From positions 1 to 64,000 of the forward strand of contig JALRLY010000275.1 in assembly GCA_023647555.1 (NCBI GenBank): 64,000 bases of DNA, in the 5' to 3' direction. How positions within the stretch are numbered: the first letter of the stretch is position 1; each line of letters opens with the position of its first letter. The DNA is from Pancytospora philotis (lineage: Eukaryota; Microsporidia). Made by a program: the position numbers and the translations under genes. The notes under the pieces are model-generated. The model saw only the letters and a program-made list of their open reading frames with translations. It made no database searches and was not told the DNA's origin. Positions 8,403 to 17,335 of this stretch are shown here, one piece after another.

Positions 8403-10982
8403 CTAGAGGGGACCGATCTTGGATAGCAGATGCATTAGCATGGCCTTGCTCTTGTTCTTCTTGAAAATCAGAGACAGGTTGTAGATGCTCATCGCCCGCA
8501 GCTCGGCGTCCGGGCCCGCAACGACTTCCAGATACAGCCGCTCCGCGCTCGAGTAGTGCCCGAAGAAGTGGTAGGCCTTGGCCAGGTTGTATTTCTTGCA
8601 CACGTGCTCATCGGAAATACCCGAGAGCAGCTGCATGCCGGTGCGCGCGTACTTCATCTTGTCCTCGACCACGCGGCACTTCGCATGGGATATGTTGATG
8701 ATGCCCAGGATGGTGGCAATGCTCGGCTGCTCGGCGTCGATCGACCCGTTCAGACTGTCGACCGTCTCGGTGAAGAGATAGCGCGGCATGTAAGACGTAA
8801 GCACGAGGAAGGGGCCGGCGGCATCGAACGGGTCCGCGAGCCGCAAAGTGTCGCCCTGGCCGCTCTCCATACCCGCTGTTGCCGGCGACATCGCAAGATC
8901 TGTGGCGCCGAGTCTGTGCAGCTGCCGCTTGGACGCGCGCTGCATGTTCTTCTGGAAATGGTTGAACGACTTGTAGCGGAAGAAGCCGGGGAAGAACGAG
9001 CACATGAAGTAGAGCAGGTAGCTGGAGCTGAAGTCGATGCTAAAAACTAAGTTCTTCGTTATCTCAACGATCGTTTTGAAGTCCTTGAGATGCAGCGCGA
9101 CTTTCAGCGCCAGAAAACTCAGCACCGTCGAGTATTTGAGGTCCCGCAAGATGTGGACGGAAAGCGCCTTCTTCAGCAGCCTGCGCGCGGCCTTATAGTC
9201 CCCCATGCGGATCAGGCACGAGGCAGTATTTTTGACCACGCCGAACCACTCCTCGGTGTCCAGCCCGTGCAGCGAGCTTATCCGCACGAGCTTCTCGGCG
9301 AACTTTCGCTTCGGGAGGTTTTCGTCGTAGGGGAGGATCGTAGTGTCCCTCTCCACCCGCTCGTACTTGTTGCAGAAGCTCCTGAAGTTCTTGTGCTTGG
9401 CGATCACGAAGACGTTCGCAAAGAAATCGTCGAGCAGCGCCTTGGCGGCAGCCGGGTACGCCGTGTACTCCGCCGCCAGCACTGCGTTCGCCTCGCTGTG
9501 CAGCGCGCGCATCTCCTTGCATTTGTCGGACGAGTAGCGGTAGTTCTTCTTCGCGTCGAGCCCGGGCGCGCGCAGATACTCCAGCGCCTCGGTGCTCGCC
9601 CTGTACTCCGCGGCGAGCTCGGCCTCGCCCATCTCCATGTACAACCGGTGCAGCTTCGCGCGCACACCCAGCGACGTCGGATCGTCGTCGAGCGCCGTTC
9701 TGTAGTACTCGAGCGCCAGCCGCGTGTTCCCGGCGCCGTGGTAGAAATCGCCTATGCGCACCTTCGTGGCCACGTCCGCGGTCTTGGCGTACAGCCGCTC
9801 AAGGATCTCGATCGCCCTCTCGTGCTGCCCGCGGTCGTGGAGATGGTCGGCCAGGTCGTAGGCGTAGCGCAGCTCCGCGATCTCGGCCCAGAAGCTGCCC
9901 GCGAGCAGAAAGTCGTCCAGCGCGCAGACATACTCCGGCGCTTCATTCTCAGCTACTGGGCTGTCGTCGCTCTCGCGTTCAGCATCGGCAACGCCGCTGG
10001 GCCCCTCGCTCTCGCCCACAGCGTAGCTCTCCTCCTCGAGCTGCGATATGTCCAGGAACCCCATGCTGACATCGAAACCCGGGCCTAGCAGCTGGCTGAG
10101 CCCGAGATCGTCGAGCTGGTCCTCGTTGTCTGATCCTGCCTCCCCGCCGCTGCGCTCCGCCACGCACTGGCTGAGCAGCTCGCCGCTGATCAGCTTGCTC
10201 CTCGCCTGGAGCCGGCGCCTGTCCGCGTTCTCCTTTGCGATGTAGTTGATGATGTAGATCTCCGGCGCGACGCGCTCGACCACCCCGAAGTAGAACCTGT
10301 TCAGCAGCCGGATGATTTCCTCCCAGTCCTTCAGCTTGTACAGGTTGTAGACCGTGTTCCTGATGAACTGCTCGGAGCGCGCGTCCTCGCTCTTCTCTAT
10401 GATGCTCAGCAGCCGCTTGCAGATCCGGGAGACCGTCGTGAGGTGGTGCGTGTCCCTGAACCGCTCGAAGATGCGCGTGTCCACGCCGTCGTACTCGAAG
10501 AGGTCTATCTCGCAGCAGATGATCCAGTACTTCTTGTTCAGCCGCCGCAGCACGTCGAGCTGGCGCACGAGCAGCTCGCGGCTCGGCTCGCGCCGGTGGA
10601 TCTTCTCGAGCGCGATCGCCTGGTTCTTGTCGTCCGCGGTGGCCGCCGATATCGCCAGCACCTTCCGCCACAGCGCGGTGTCCTTCTTCTTGAGCAGCGC
10701 GCACACCAGATAGCCGGTCCCGGCCTTCTCGTAGTCCCTCTGCTCCTCGTGGATGAGCCCGAGCAGGTAGAACGGGCGCGGGTCGTTCGGGATGAGCCGC
10801 ACGACCTCCTTCAGCAGCGCGAAGCACTGGTCGTAGAACCCGGACGCGAAGAGCGCGTTGACCTCGCGCAGCAGCTGCTCAGCCTGCTGCTTGGCCTTGA
10901 ACGCGCTCGAGCGGCTGAGCATCCGCGCGGCCGACATCCTCTTGCCGAGCTTCACGCCGTAGTACTTCTCGAGCTCCCTCAT
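8403..10982 (-). CDS. TFC4: TFIIIC TPR subunit (Tfc4/tau131/GTF3C3-like)
   Basis: Pol III assembly factor subunit that recruits TFIIIB to tRNA and 5S genes, 859 aa. A TPR array occupies residues about 25-250 (AKQQAEQLLREVNALFASGFYDQCFALLKEVVRLIPNDPRP and following, quoted in part here). After an acidic linker (about 290-370) a second TPR block follows (AIEILERLYAKTADVATKVRIGDFY, LALEYYRTALDDDPTS). The C-terminal part is helical and ends in another TPR-like unit. This two-block arrangement with acidic spacer is that of Tfc4. ATG 10982 starts MRELEKYYGVKLGKRM; the frame continues upstream to 11156 but without G/C codon bias. It is divergent from isoleucyl-tRNA synthetase. Confidence 0.82.
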   Translation of the reverse strand: MRELEKYYGVKLGKRMSAARMLSRSSAFKAKQQAEQLLREVNALFASGFYDQCFALLKEVVRLIPNDPRPFYLLGLIHEEQRDYEKAGTGYLVCALLKKKDTALWRKVLAISAATADDKNQAIALEKIHRREPSRELLVRQLDVLRRLNKKYWIICCEIDLFEYDGVDTRIFERFRDTHHLTTVSRICKRLLSIIEKSEDARSEQFIRNTVYNLYKLKDWEEIIRLLNRFYFGVVERVAPEIYIINYIAKENADRRRLQARSKLISGELLSQCVAERSGGEAGSDNEDQLDDLGLSQLLGPGFDVSMGFLDISQLEEESYAVGESEGPSGVADAERESDDSPVAENEAPEYVCALDDFLLAGSFWAEIAELRYAYDLADHLHDRGQHERAIEILERLYAKTADVATKVRIGDFYHGAGNTRLALEYYRTALDDDPTSLGVRAKLHRLYMEMGEAELAAEYRASTEALEYLRAPGLDAKKNYRYSSDKCKEMRALHSEANAVLAAEYTAYPAAAKALLDDFFANVFVIAKHKNFRSFCNKYERVERDTTILPYDENLPKRKFAEKLVRISSLHGLDTEEWFGVVKNTASCLIRMGDYKAARRLLKKALSVHILRDLKYSTVLSFLALKVALHLKDFKTIVEITKNLVFSIDFSSSYLLYFMCSFFPGFFRYKSFNHFQKNMQRASKRQLHRLGATDLAMSPATAGMESGQGDTLRLADPFDAAGPFLVLTSYMPRYLFTETVDSLNGSIDAEQPSIATILGIINISHAKCRVVEDKMKYARTGMQLLSGISDEHVCKKYNLAKAYHFFGHYSSAERLYLEVVAGPDAELRAMSIYNLSLIFKKNKSKAMLMHLLSKIGPL

Positions 10983-11351
10983 CTCTGACGGCTGCGTTTT
11001 TGCTGTGCCGAAAAGCGGGGCTGCGGTGGCTATGGACAGTGATGGTATAGCAGCACAGTGATAAGCAGTGGCGTCTACGGAACTATGGTATTGCAAATGC
11101 AAAGCGTGCTCGGCCTGGGCCGTGATGATAGTTAGTTGATGGAATATAGCCATCACACTTTATCAAATCTCGGCTTCTATCAAATTTTTAGCCGTAAATA
11201 CACAGAATGAACGCGTTTTGTGTCATGACACAGCACTTTAATCAAAGTTTTTGCACCGCTGCGGTCGCCCATTATCTATTTGCTCCCTGCACTCACCAGT
11301 AAGGAACGCTGCGCAAAATTTTGCTACACATTCCCGCTGCACAGGCGCCCC
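10983..11351. other. Divergent promoter region (TFIIIC / IleRS) with palindromic element
   Basis: 369 bp. Contains AAATTTTTAG at about 11182, the 12-mer AGCCGTAAATAC at 11190-11201 (also at 24511), and the perfect palindrome GTGTCATGACAC at 11220-11231. AAAATTTTGC about 40 nt before the IleRS ATG is followed by GGCGCCCC next to the start codon. Confidence 0.5.
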
Positions 11352-14300
11352 ATGTACGCCAGGAATGCACGTCTACCTGACATCGAGGAGAAGGTGCTCG
11401 AATACTGGCAGCGGACGCGCGCCTTCGAGAAGGCGAAGGAGCTCTCCGCGGGGCGCGAGGACTACGTGTTCTACGACGGGCCGCCGTTCGCGACGGGCCT
11501 GCCGCACTACGGCCACATCCTGAGCGGCACGATCAAGGACACGGTCGGGCGCTTCATGTACCAGCAGGGCTTCCACGTGCCGCGGCGCTTCGGCTGGGAC
11601 TGCCACGGGCTGCCGGTCGAGTACGAGATCGACAAGAAGCTGGGCATCAGCAACCGCAGCCAGATTCTCGAGATGGGGATCGACAAGTACAACGCCGAGT
11701 GCCGCTCGATCGTGATGAAGTACTCCTCGGAGTGGGAGTCGACCGTCGCGCGCATGGGCCGCTGGGTCGACTTCACCGACGGCTACAAGACGATGGACAG
11801 GAGCTTCATGGAGTCCGTCTGGTTCGTGTTCTCGCAGCTGTACAGGCGCGACAAGATCTACCGCGGCTACAAGGTGATGCCGTTCTCGACCGCGTGCAAG
11901 ACCCCGCTGAGCAACTTCGAGGCGAACCAGAACTACAAGGACGTGAGCGACCCGTCGGTGCTGGTGACGTTCCCCCTGCTGTCGCAGCTCGACGGGCGGG
12001 ATGTCGCGCTCGTGGCGTGGACGACCACGCCCTGGACGCTCCCGGCCAACTGCGCGCTCATGGTGAATCCCGAGTACGTCTACAGCGTGTTTGAGCACCA
12101 GGGCAGGAACTACGTCGCGCACGAGAAGCGCGTCGCGGCCTACTTCAAGGACCACACGGTGCTCGGCACGGTGAAGGGCGCGGACCTCGTCGGGCGGGAG
12201 TACAGGCAGCTCTTCGACTACTACGAGGACCTGCGGCCGCGCGGCTTCTTCCGCGTGCTCGCGGGCAGCTTCGTGACCGACACCAACGGTACCGCGGTCG
12301 TGCACTGCGCGCCCGCGTTCGGCGAGGAGGACCACAAGGCATGCGTCGCGAACGGGCTGCTGACCGAGAACGGCGAGGCGCCGTGCCCCGTCGATGAGAA
12401 CGGCTGCTTCACGCTGGAGCCGTACCGCGGCACCCACGTTAAGGCGCTCGACAAGCAGATCCTCGCGGACCTCAAGGACCGCGTGCTGATGAACGCGCGC
12501 GCCGTGCACAGCTACCCGTTCTGCTGGCGGAGCGACACGCCGCTGATCTACAAGCTGGTGCCCAACTGGTTCGTGCGGGTGAAGGACGCGCGCGACGCGC
12601 TGCTGCGCAACAACGAGGACATCCACTGGGAGCCGCAGGACATCAAGTACAAGCGGTTCCACAACTGGCTCGAGCAGGCGCGCGACTGGGCGATCGGCCG
12701 CAACCGCTTCTGGGGCACGCCCATCCCGATCTGGCGGAACGAGGAGGACGAGCACGATCTGATCTGCGTGGGCTCCGTGGACGAGCTCGAGAGGCTGAGC
12801 GGCGCGCGGGTCGAGGACCTGCACCGCGAGTTCGTCAACCAGATTGTGATCGAGAGGGACGGCAAGCGGTACCGCCGCGTTGAGGAGGTGCTCGACTGCT
12901 GGTTCGAGAGCGGCTCCATGCCGTACGCGCAGGACCACTGGCCGTTCCGCGACAGGCCGGCCGAGGACGCGCGCGGCGACAGCGCGTACGTTGCCGAGCG
13001 CTTTTCCGACCCGCGTGCCTTCCTCGAGAAGGAGCGCTTCCCGGCGGACTTCATCGGCGAGGGCCTCGACCAGACCCGCGGCTGGTTCTACACGCTGCAC
13101 GTGCTCTCCACGCTTCTCTTCGACAAGCCTGCGTTCAAGAACGTGGTGTGCTTCGGAATCGTGCTGGCTGACGACGGCAAGAAGATGTCCAAGCGGCTCA
13201 AGAACTACCCGGACCCGGCGGATATTTTCAGCAGGCACGGCGCCGACGCGCTCAGGCTGTACCTCATAAGCTCGCCCGTGGTCGCGGCCGTGGACCTGCG
13301 CTTCAGCGAGAACGGCGTGGCCGAGATCAACAAGGTCGTCATGATCCCCTGGGCGAACACGCTTGCGTTCTACATGGACTGCGAGGACCTCGGCGACGCC
13401 CGCGGGCTGTCTGCGCGCGTATCCAGCGCCAGCATCGGGTCCGACGCGTCCACCATGGACGACTGGATCAACGCCTCCTTCGACACGTTCTGCGCCGGCG
13501 TGACCGAGATCGCCAACGCGCTGCGCCTCAACGAGCTGCTGCCGCTCGTGCTGCGCTTCATCGACGACCTGAGCAACTGGTACCTGCGGATCAACCGCAA
13601 GGCGCTGCGGCGCAACGGCGCGCTGCTCCGCGAGATTCTCGTCAAGCTGTCGATCGTGATGGCGCCGTTCGTCCCGTTCTTCAGCGAGTACTGCTACCAG
13701 TCCATCAGGAGCAAGCGCGGCGCCGAGTCCGCGGAGCTGGCGCTCGAGAGCGTGCACCACTGCCTCTACCCGAAGACCAGCAGGACCAAGCACAACTTCG
13801 ACAGCGCCAAGAGCGTAATCATGGCGCTGCGGCAGATGCGCGAGGCGATGGGGCTCAAGCTCAAGCGCCCGCTCAAGTGCGCCACCGTGGTGTGCTCGGA
13901 GAAGTTCAGGGAGACCATCCTCCCGTTCTCCTCTCTGATTGCCTCCGAGTGCAACCTGCTCGATCTGAAGTTCGCGCCGCTCGAGGACTACACGTTCACC
14001 GTATCCGTCAAGCCCTTCTTCGACGGGCTGCGCCGCGATGCCTCCACCATGAAGACCAAGATGGCTGTCATCGGGCTGATCAACCAGGAGCAGGCGGAGT
14101 ATCTGTGGAAGCACAAGCAGGTCGAGGTGCCCGATCGCGCTGGCTCGCCGGTGAAGATCACGCTGCAGGACGCGCTCGTCGACAAGAAGTTCAAGGGCCT
14201 CGACGATGCGGAGATGTTCGGCGAGTTCGGTCTGATCTTCGATGCCGCGCTGGACGAGGAGATCGTGGACAGGACGGCCGCGCGCGAGTTCTTCTCCTTC

Positions 14301-14501
14301 GTGCAGAAGCTCAGGAAGAGCTCGGGGCTTGCCGTCGGCGATGCCGTGAGCGTGTCCACCGACAACAAGTACCTGCGGGGTGTCATCGGCACGTACTACC
14401 CTGAGGTGCAGTTCGGCGCGGAGGGCGCGAAGGTCTGCGACTCTGTCTACACCCACGACGACGACACGGTCAGCGTCAGTCTGTTCAAGGAGGACAATTA
14501 A
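11352..14501 (+). CDS. ILS1: Isoleucyl-tRNA synthetase, cytosolic
   Basis: Class I synthetase charging tRNA-Ile, 1049 aa, close to the eukaryotic cytosolic length. HIGH motif is HYGH at 52-55 inside PPFATGLPHYGHIL. The CP1 editing domain follows, including VAWTTTPWTLPANCALM. KMSKR is at 611-615. The anticodon-binding region contains FIDDLSNWYLRINR and the C-terminal eukaryotic extension. ATG 11352 (MYARNARLPDIEEKVLEYW) begins exactly where the family does and is preceded by GGCGCCCC. Codon use is extremely G/C-ending, so the antisense strand is also open for over 1000 codons; that reading has no biological support. The 3' side shares TAAACTTCTATTC with eS4. Confidence 0.97.
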   Translation: MYARNARLPDIEEKVLEYWQRTRAFEKAKELSAGREDYVFYDGPPFATGLPHYGHILSGTIKDTVGRFMYQQGFHVPRRFGWDCHGLPVEYEIDKKLGISNRSQILEMGIDKYNAECRSIVMKYSSEWESTVARMGRWVDFTDGYKTMDRSFMESVWFVFSQLYRRDKIYRGYKVMPFSTACKTPLSNFEANQNYKDVSDPSVLVTFPLLSQLDGRDVALVAWTTTPWTLPANCALMVNPEYVYSVFEHQGRNYVAHEKRVAAYFKDHTVLGTVKGADLVGREYRQLFDYYEDLRPRGFFRVLAGSFVTDTNGTAVVHCAPAFGEEDHKACVANGLLTENGEAPCPVDENGCFTLEPYRGTHVKALDKQILADLKDRVLMNARAVHSYPFCWRSDTPLIYKLVPNWFVRVKDARDALLRNNEDIHWEPQDIKYKRFHNWLEQARDWAIGRNRFWGTPIPIWRNEEDEHDLICVGSVDELERLSGARVEDLHREFVNQIVIERDGKRYRRVEEVLDCWFESGSMPYAQDHWPFRDRPAEDARGDSAYVAERFSDPRAFLEKERFPADFIGEGLDQTRGWFYTLHVLSTLLFDKPAFKNVVCFGIVLADDGKKMSKRLKNYPDPADIFSRHGADALRLYLISSPVVAAVDLRFSENGVAEINKVVMIPWANTLAFYMDCEDLGDARGLSARVSSASIGSDASTMDDWINASFDTFCAGVTEIANALRLNELLPLVLRFIDDLSNWYLRINRKALRRNGALLREILVKLSIVMAPFVPFFSEYCYQSIRSKRGAESAELALESVHHCLYPKTSRTKHNFDSAKSVIMALRQMREAMGLKLKRPLKCATVVCSEKFRETILPFSSLIASECNLLDLKFAPLEDYTFTVSVKPFFDGLRRDASTMKTKMAVIGLINQEQAEYLWKHKQVEVPDRAGSPVKITLQDALVDKKFKGLDDAEMFGEFGLIFDAALDEEIVDRTAAREFFSFVQKLRKSSGLAVGDAVSVSTDNKYLRGVIGTYYPEVQFGAEGAKVCDSVYTHDDDTVSVSLFKEDN

Positions 14502-14639
14502 ACTTCTATTCATTACCCCTTTCGACAGATTTATATTCGTGTATAAGAAGAAGGATAGCAAAGCACGATCAGCTGGGGAGATCGCTAAGTGAGCTTGGCA
14601 ATACACTAAATATAAGCAAATTTACTTACTCGGCGCAGG

Positions 14640-15437
14640 TCAATAATAACGGCGCGTGAACATAGGAGCCGCCAATGAGCTGAAAAAATAAAATTTCCGC
14701 TCTATTATTCCACACATCTCCTCGCTCATCGCGCTGTTGTTCATAAGCGCAACACCATCATCGGTGCCAAGCCTTTCGATCACGCTCCTGAAGGTTTTGC
14801 TGTCGGCGATCGGCTCGAGCTTCTTCATGAAGAGTGAAAATTCAACCTGGATGCTAACAGCACAGAACTCGTTCAGCAGGCACTCGTTTGTGCGATTGCC
14901 GTGCAGTTCGCAGCCGACGAAGCCCTCCGGGGACATCTTTGAGTATTCGTCGGTAAACTCACTGTAGCCAAACACGCCCAAAAGGCCTCGCTTGCTGCCG
15001 TCCTCGTTATTTTTCTCCTCGGCTTTAGCATGCGCGAGGAAATAATTATGGTGGTGCATGGCCAGCGCTGTGAAAGCAACAAGGTCGAACAGCGAAGCGT
15101 TGCAGGCGACAGCGGCCCTGTAAATGCGAGCACAGATGGCCTTACGTTGCGGTTCGTTACTTGCAATCCTCCTATAACACCCTGTATCGTAAACAATATT
15201 CGACATATTTTTGAAGAGGCGGCCGCTAGCAAAGCAACTTTCGCTGGGTAGAGCAGTTTTCTTGGAAAGGTCGTTGCTAAGCTTGAGACCGATCACAAGC
15301 CTATCATTCTTCGTACCATTCAGATAGCATCTAGCATCGTTCTCTATACTGTTTTCCACATCACCTGCGCCGGCCGCCGCAGCGCTAGCAGACACCGCCA
15401 TCAGAATGAGTTCGATCGTAGAGGGCAGGGTGAACAT
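14640..15437 (-). CDS. Predicted secreted cysteine-containing protein, unknown
   Basis: 265 aa from ATG 15437. The N-terminus (MFTLPSTIELILMAVSASA) is a signal peptide with an Ala-rich cleavage region near residue 22. The mature part has about eight cysteines and several N-glycosylation-type NxS/T sites (NGT, NMS, NAS, NRT, NNS). A segment AFTALAMHHHNYFLAH followed by RGLLGVFGYSEF is faintly like the fold of chitinase or lysozyme-type hydrolases, but catalytic residues cannot be aligned, so I assign no enzyme activity. Codon use is relaxed relative to neighbours. The frame stays open upstream to 15776, but a signal peptide at the chosen ATG and the adjacent CTACCC signal favour 15437. Confidence 0.7.
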   Translation of the reverse strand: MFTLPSTIELILMAVSASAAAAGAGDVENSIENDARCYLNGTKNDRLVIGLKLSNDLSKKTALPSESCFASGRLFKNMSNIVYDTGCYRRIASNEPQRKAICARIYRAAVACNASLFDLVAFTALAMHHHNYFLAHAKAEEKNNEDGSKRGLLGVFGYSEFTDEYSKMSPEGFVGCELHGNRTNECLLNEFCAVSIQVEFSLFMKKLEPIADSKTFRSVIERLGTDDGVALMNNSAMSEEMCGIIERKFYFFSSLAAPMFTRRYY

Positions 15438-15744
15438 GGGTAGAGGCGCATTTTTATTTATATAGTCACAACATAAAGGGGCCGGAGTCAGGCAAACGAC
15501 AGGCCGCTTAAAATTTTTAAATTTTTTTGCATCAGGTTTGCTGTGCGCTTTCGATCTTTTTGTTGACCGAAAACGCTCGCGGAACGCGCAGTTGGCATAC
15601 GGGTCATAACAGCACTGTGAGCCCCGCTCAAAATGCAGCGCAACGATCCAGCAGACGCCGGCCGCCCGAATGCAAAATTTTGCACGCGAGTCGGCGAGCA
15701 AAAAGCACCAGCAACACAGAAAAGAAGGGGATCTTACTGAATAT
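15438..15744. other. Intergenic spacer rich in AAATTT elements
   Basis: 307 bp between two minus-strand genes. It has a doubled AAATTT tract at about 15508-15526 and a palindromic GCAAAATTTTGC at about 15671-15682. These are more copies than the single downstream gene needs, and an unrecognised short transcript is possible. No convincing ORF. Confidence 0.45.
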
Positions 15745-16287
15745 TTAGTTGAAAATCTTCGTGGTCTCCGGGACAATGTCGGTCTCGGTGTTCGGGACCT
15801 TCAGGAAGACGGGGAACATCACGTCCTTGCCGATGTAGGACAGCACCTTGGTCTTGGTGACCGCCTCGTCGGCGAGCTGCTCGACGCTGATGATGTAGAT
15901 CAGCCCGGCGCGGACCTTGTGGCGCGAGCCGAACTCCTGCATGAGATCAGCAACGGCGAGCGCCCTGTTGATGTGTCTGATCTCTTTGTACGCGTTCTGA
16001 AGGCCAGAGCGCGTCTTGTAGGTGAAGCGGATGCCGTAGTTCTTGAGCTCGAAGTCGTTGTCCTGCTCGACCTCCTCGACGCGCAGGATGGTGGCCGCGG
16101 TGGACTTGATTCCGTGCTGCTTGTTGAGGAGCTTCAGGAACTTGGACTGCGCGTACACGGAGTCGATGGCGAAGATGGTCGAGGCGAAGATCTGCGGCTG
16201 GGGCACAGACTCGCTGGGCGTCTTGCATCCGTGCACTCTAAACTCCTTGATAGGCGTGGCGGCGTAATTAACTTTGCTGAACTGCAT
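15745..16287 (-). CDS. RPL20: Large-subunit ribosomal protein eL20 (L18a)
   Basis: 60S ribosomal protein, 180 aa. KEFRVHGCKTPSESVPQPQIF matches the eL20 start ([21 protein letters not shown]). ELKNYGIRFTYKTRSGLQNAYKEIRHINRALAVADLMQEFGSRHKVR is the conserved core (only the first and last blocks matter: NYGIRF, RSGLQNAYKE, GSRHKVR). ATG 16287 is preceded by AATTTGCCCAT. The sequence past the stop, CTAAATATTCAGTA, resembles the eS4 3' flank. Confidence 0.95.
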   Translation of the reverse strand: MQFSKVNYAATPIKEFRVHGCKTPSESVPQPQIFASTIFAIDSVYAQSKFLKLLNKQHGIKSTAATILRVEEVEQDNDFELKNYGIRFTYKTRSGLQNAYKEIRHINRALAVADLMQEFGSRHKVRAGLIYIISVEQLADEAVTKTKVLSYIGKDVMFPVFLKVPNTETDIVPETTKIFN

Positions 16288-16779
16288 ATGGGCAAATTCT
16301 GCTGAAAATTTTTCAAAAAATTGTTCAGCGAAGCAGGCGGGAGAGGCGGAGCGTGTGGCGGCCGGTGGATGCGCTGTAATGATTTGCTAGACAAAAGAAC
16401 CGCTGTGTGCAGTACTGCTGTGTATATACAAGCGTTTTTCAAAATATCGGTCTACATGGGTCTTTGAGTTTGACTGGATGTTGCAGAAAGCGGCGGCTTG
16501 CAATAAATAGACCAGCTGTGCTAGAGCTGAAGTAGAATAGCAAATCAAAGCGTGCTTTGTTACTTTCTCAAGTATTATACGGCGGGCCGCTTAGACAGAT
16601 ACACTAACCATGCGAACGCTCTACACAATGAAAATCGACCGTGACAGTTCGCTACCCAGGTCTTGCTGCAAAAGCGCTGCATTTTTGCTGACACCCGAGG
16701 ACTGATGCTGGCCACCCCTGTGCCTGTGCCGCTCTGTTTTGCAGCAGCTGATCTAAAAGGCGAGCTGGGCACCCCCACG
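16288..16779. other. Divergent promoter region (eL20 / zeta-COP)
   Basis: 492 bp. AAAATTTTTC near 16305 and GCCCAT adjoining 16287 belong to eL20; GGGCACCCCCACG precedes the zeta-COP ATG. The zeta-COP frame is open from 16663 but only from a non-ATG codon or an early ATG with no family match. No tRNA or repeat seen. Confidence 0.5.
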
Positions 16780-17256
16780 ATGGAGATCAAAAGCGTCAGC
16801 TACGTGGGCCTTTTCGACAAGGCCAAGAATGTGCTATACGGGCTGAACTACGACGACGTGGACACCAAGGCCCTCGCCGGAACGCTGGGCGCTGCGTCTG
16901 ACGATATTTCGATATTCAAGGACCAGATGCTCCTGGTGTACCAGAACGAGGAGGTGTTCGCCGTGCTGCTCGCGCGGCCGAGCGCAAACGAGGTCTTTGT
17001 CAAGGACGCGTTCGACTCCCTCGTGGCTGCGCTGAACAAGGTGCTCAAGCGCTGGAGCGTGGACCGCGTGTTCGAGAAGTACGACCAGGTCGTGCTCATT
17101 TTCAACCAGTTTGTGTTCCGCGGGATCATTCTGACGGACGACGCCAAGGAGCTGAGCTCGCGCGTGCTGAAGCGCAGCTTTGAGAGCCTCCAGGGCATCA
17201 AGATGAAGAAGGGACTCGCGTCTTTCCTGAACAAGGCATCGAAGTCGTTGATATAA
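16780..17256 (+). CDS. RET3: Coatomer zeta subunit
   Basis: COPI coat subunit of the sigma-adaptin/longin fold, retrograde Golgi-ER traffic, 158 aa. The first beta strands (EIKSVSYVGLFDKAKNVLYG) and the C-terminal half are the recognisable parts: DSLVAALNKVLKRW, then VFEKYDQVVLIFNQFVFRG, which aligns with the zeta-COP [20 protein letters not shown] block. ATG 16780 is 3 nt after CCCCCA. Short for the family, as usual in microsporidia. A different small adaptin is possible but the ILTDDAKELSSRV segment favours zeta. Confidence 0.75.
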   Translation: MEIKSVSYVGLFDKAKNVLYGLNYDDVDTKALAGTLGAASDDISIFKDQMLLVYQNEEVFAVLLARPSANEVFVKDAFDSLVAALNKVLKRWSVDRVFEKYDQVVLIFNQFVFRGIILTDDAKELSSRVLKRSFESLQGIKMKKGLASFLNKASKSLI

Positions 17257-17335
17257 ATTCAGTGAAGCTGTGGTTCATTTTACCATTTATTTGTAAACAG
17301 CGGGGCGCGGATCTGGCTGTATAACTATCAGTTGG

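Noticed and set aside
11373..14606. Open reading frame of over 1000 codons antisense to IleRS
   Set aside because: It is the mirror of a strongly G/C3-biased gene; composition is Arg/Val/Leu/His-rich nonsense and the sense strand is a certain IleRS.
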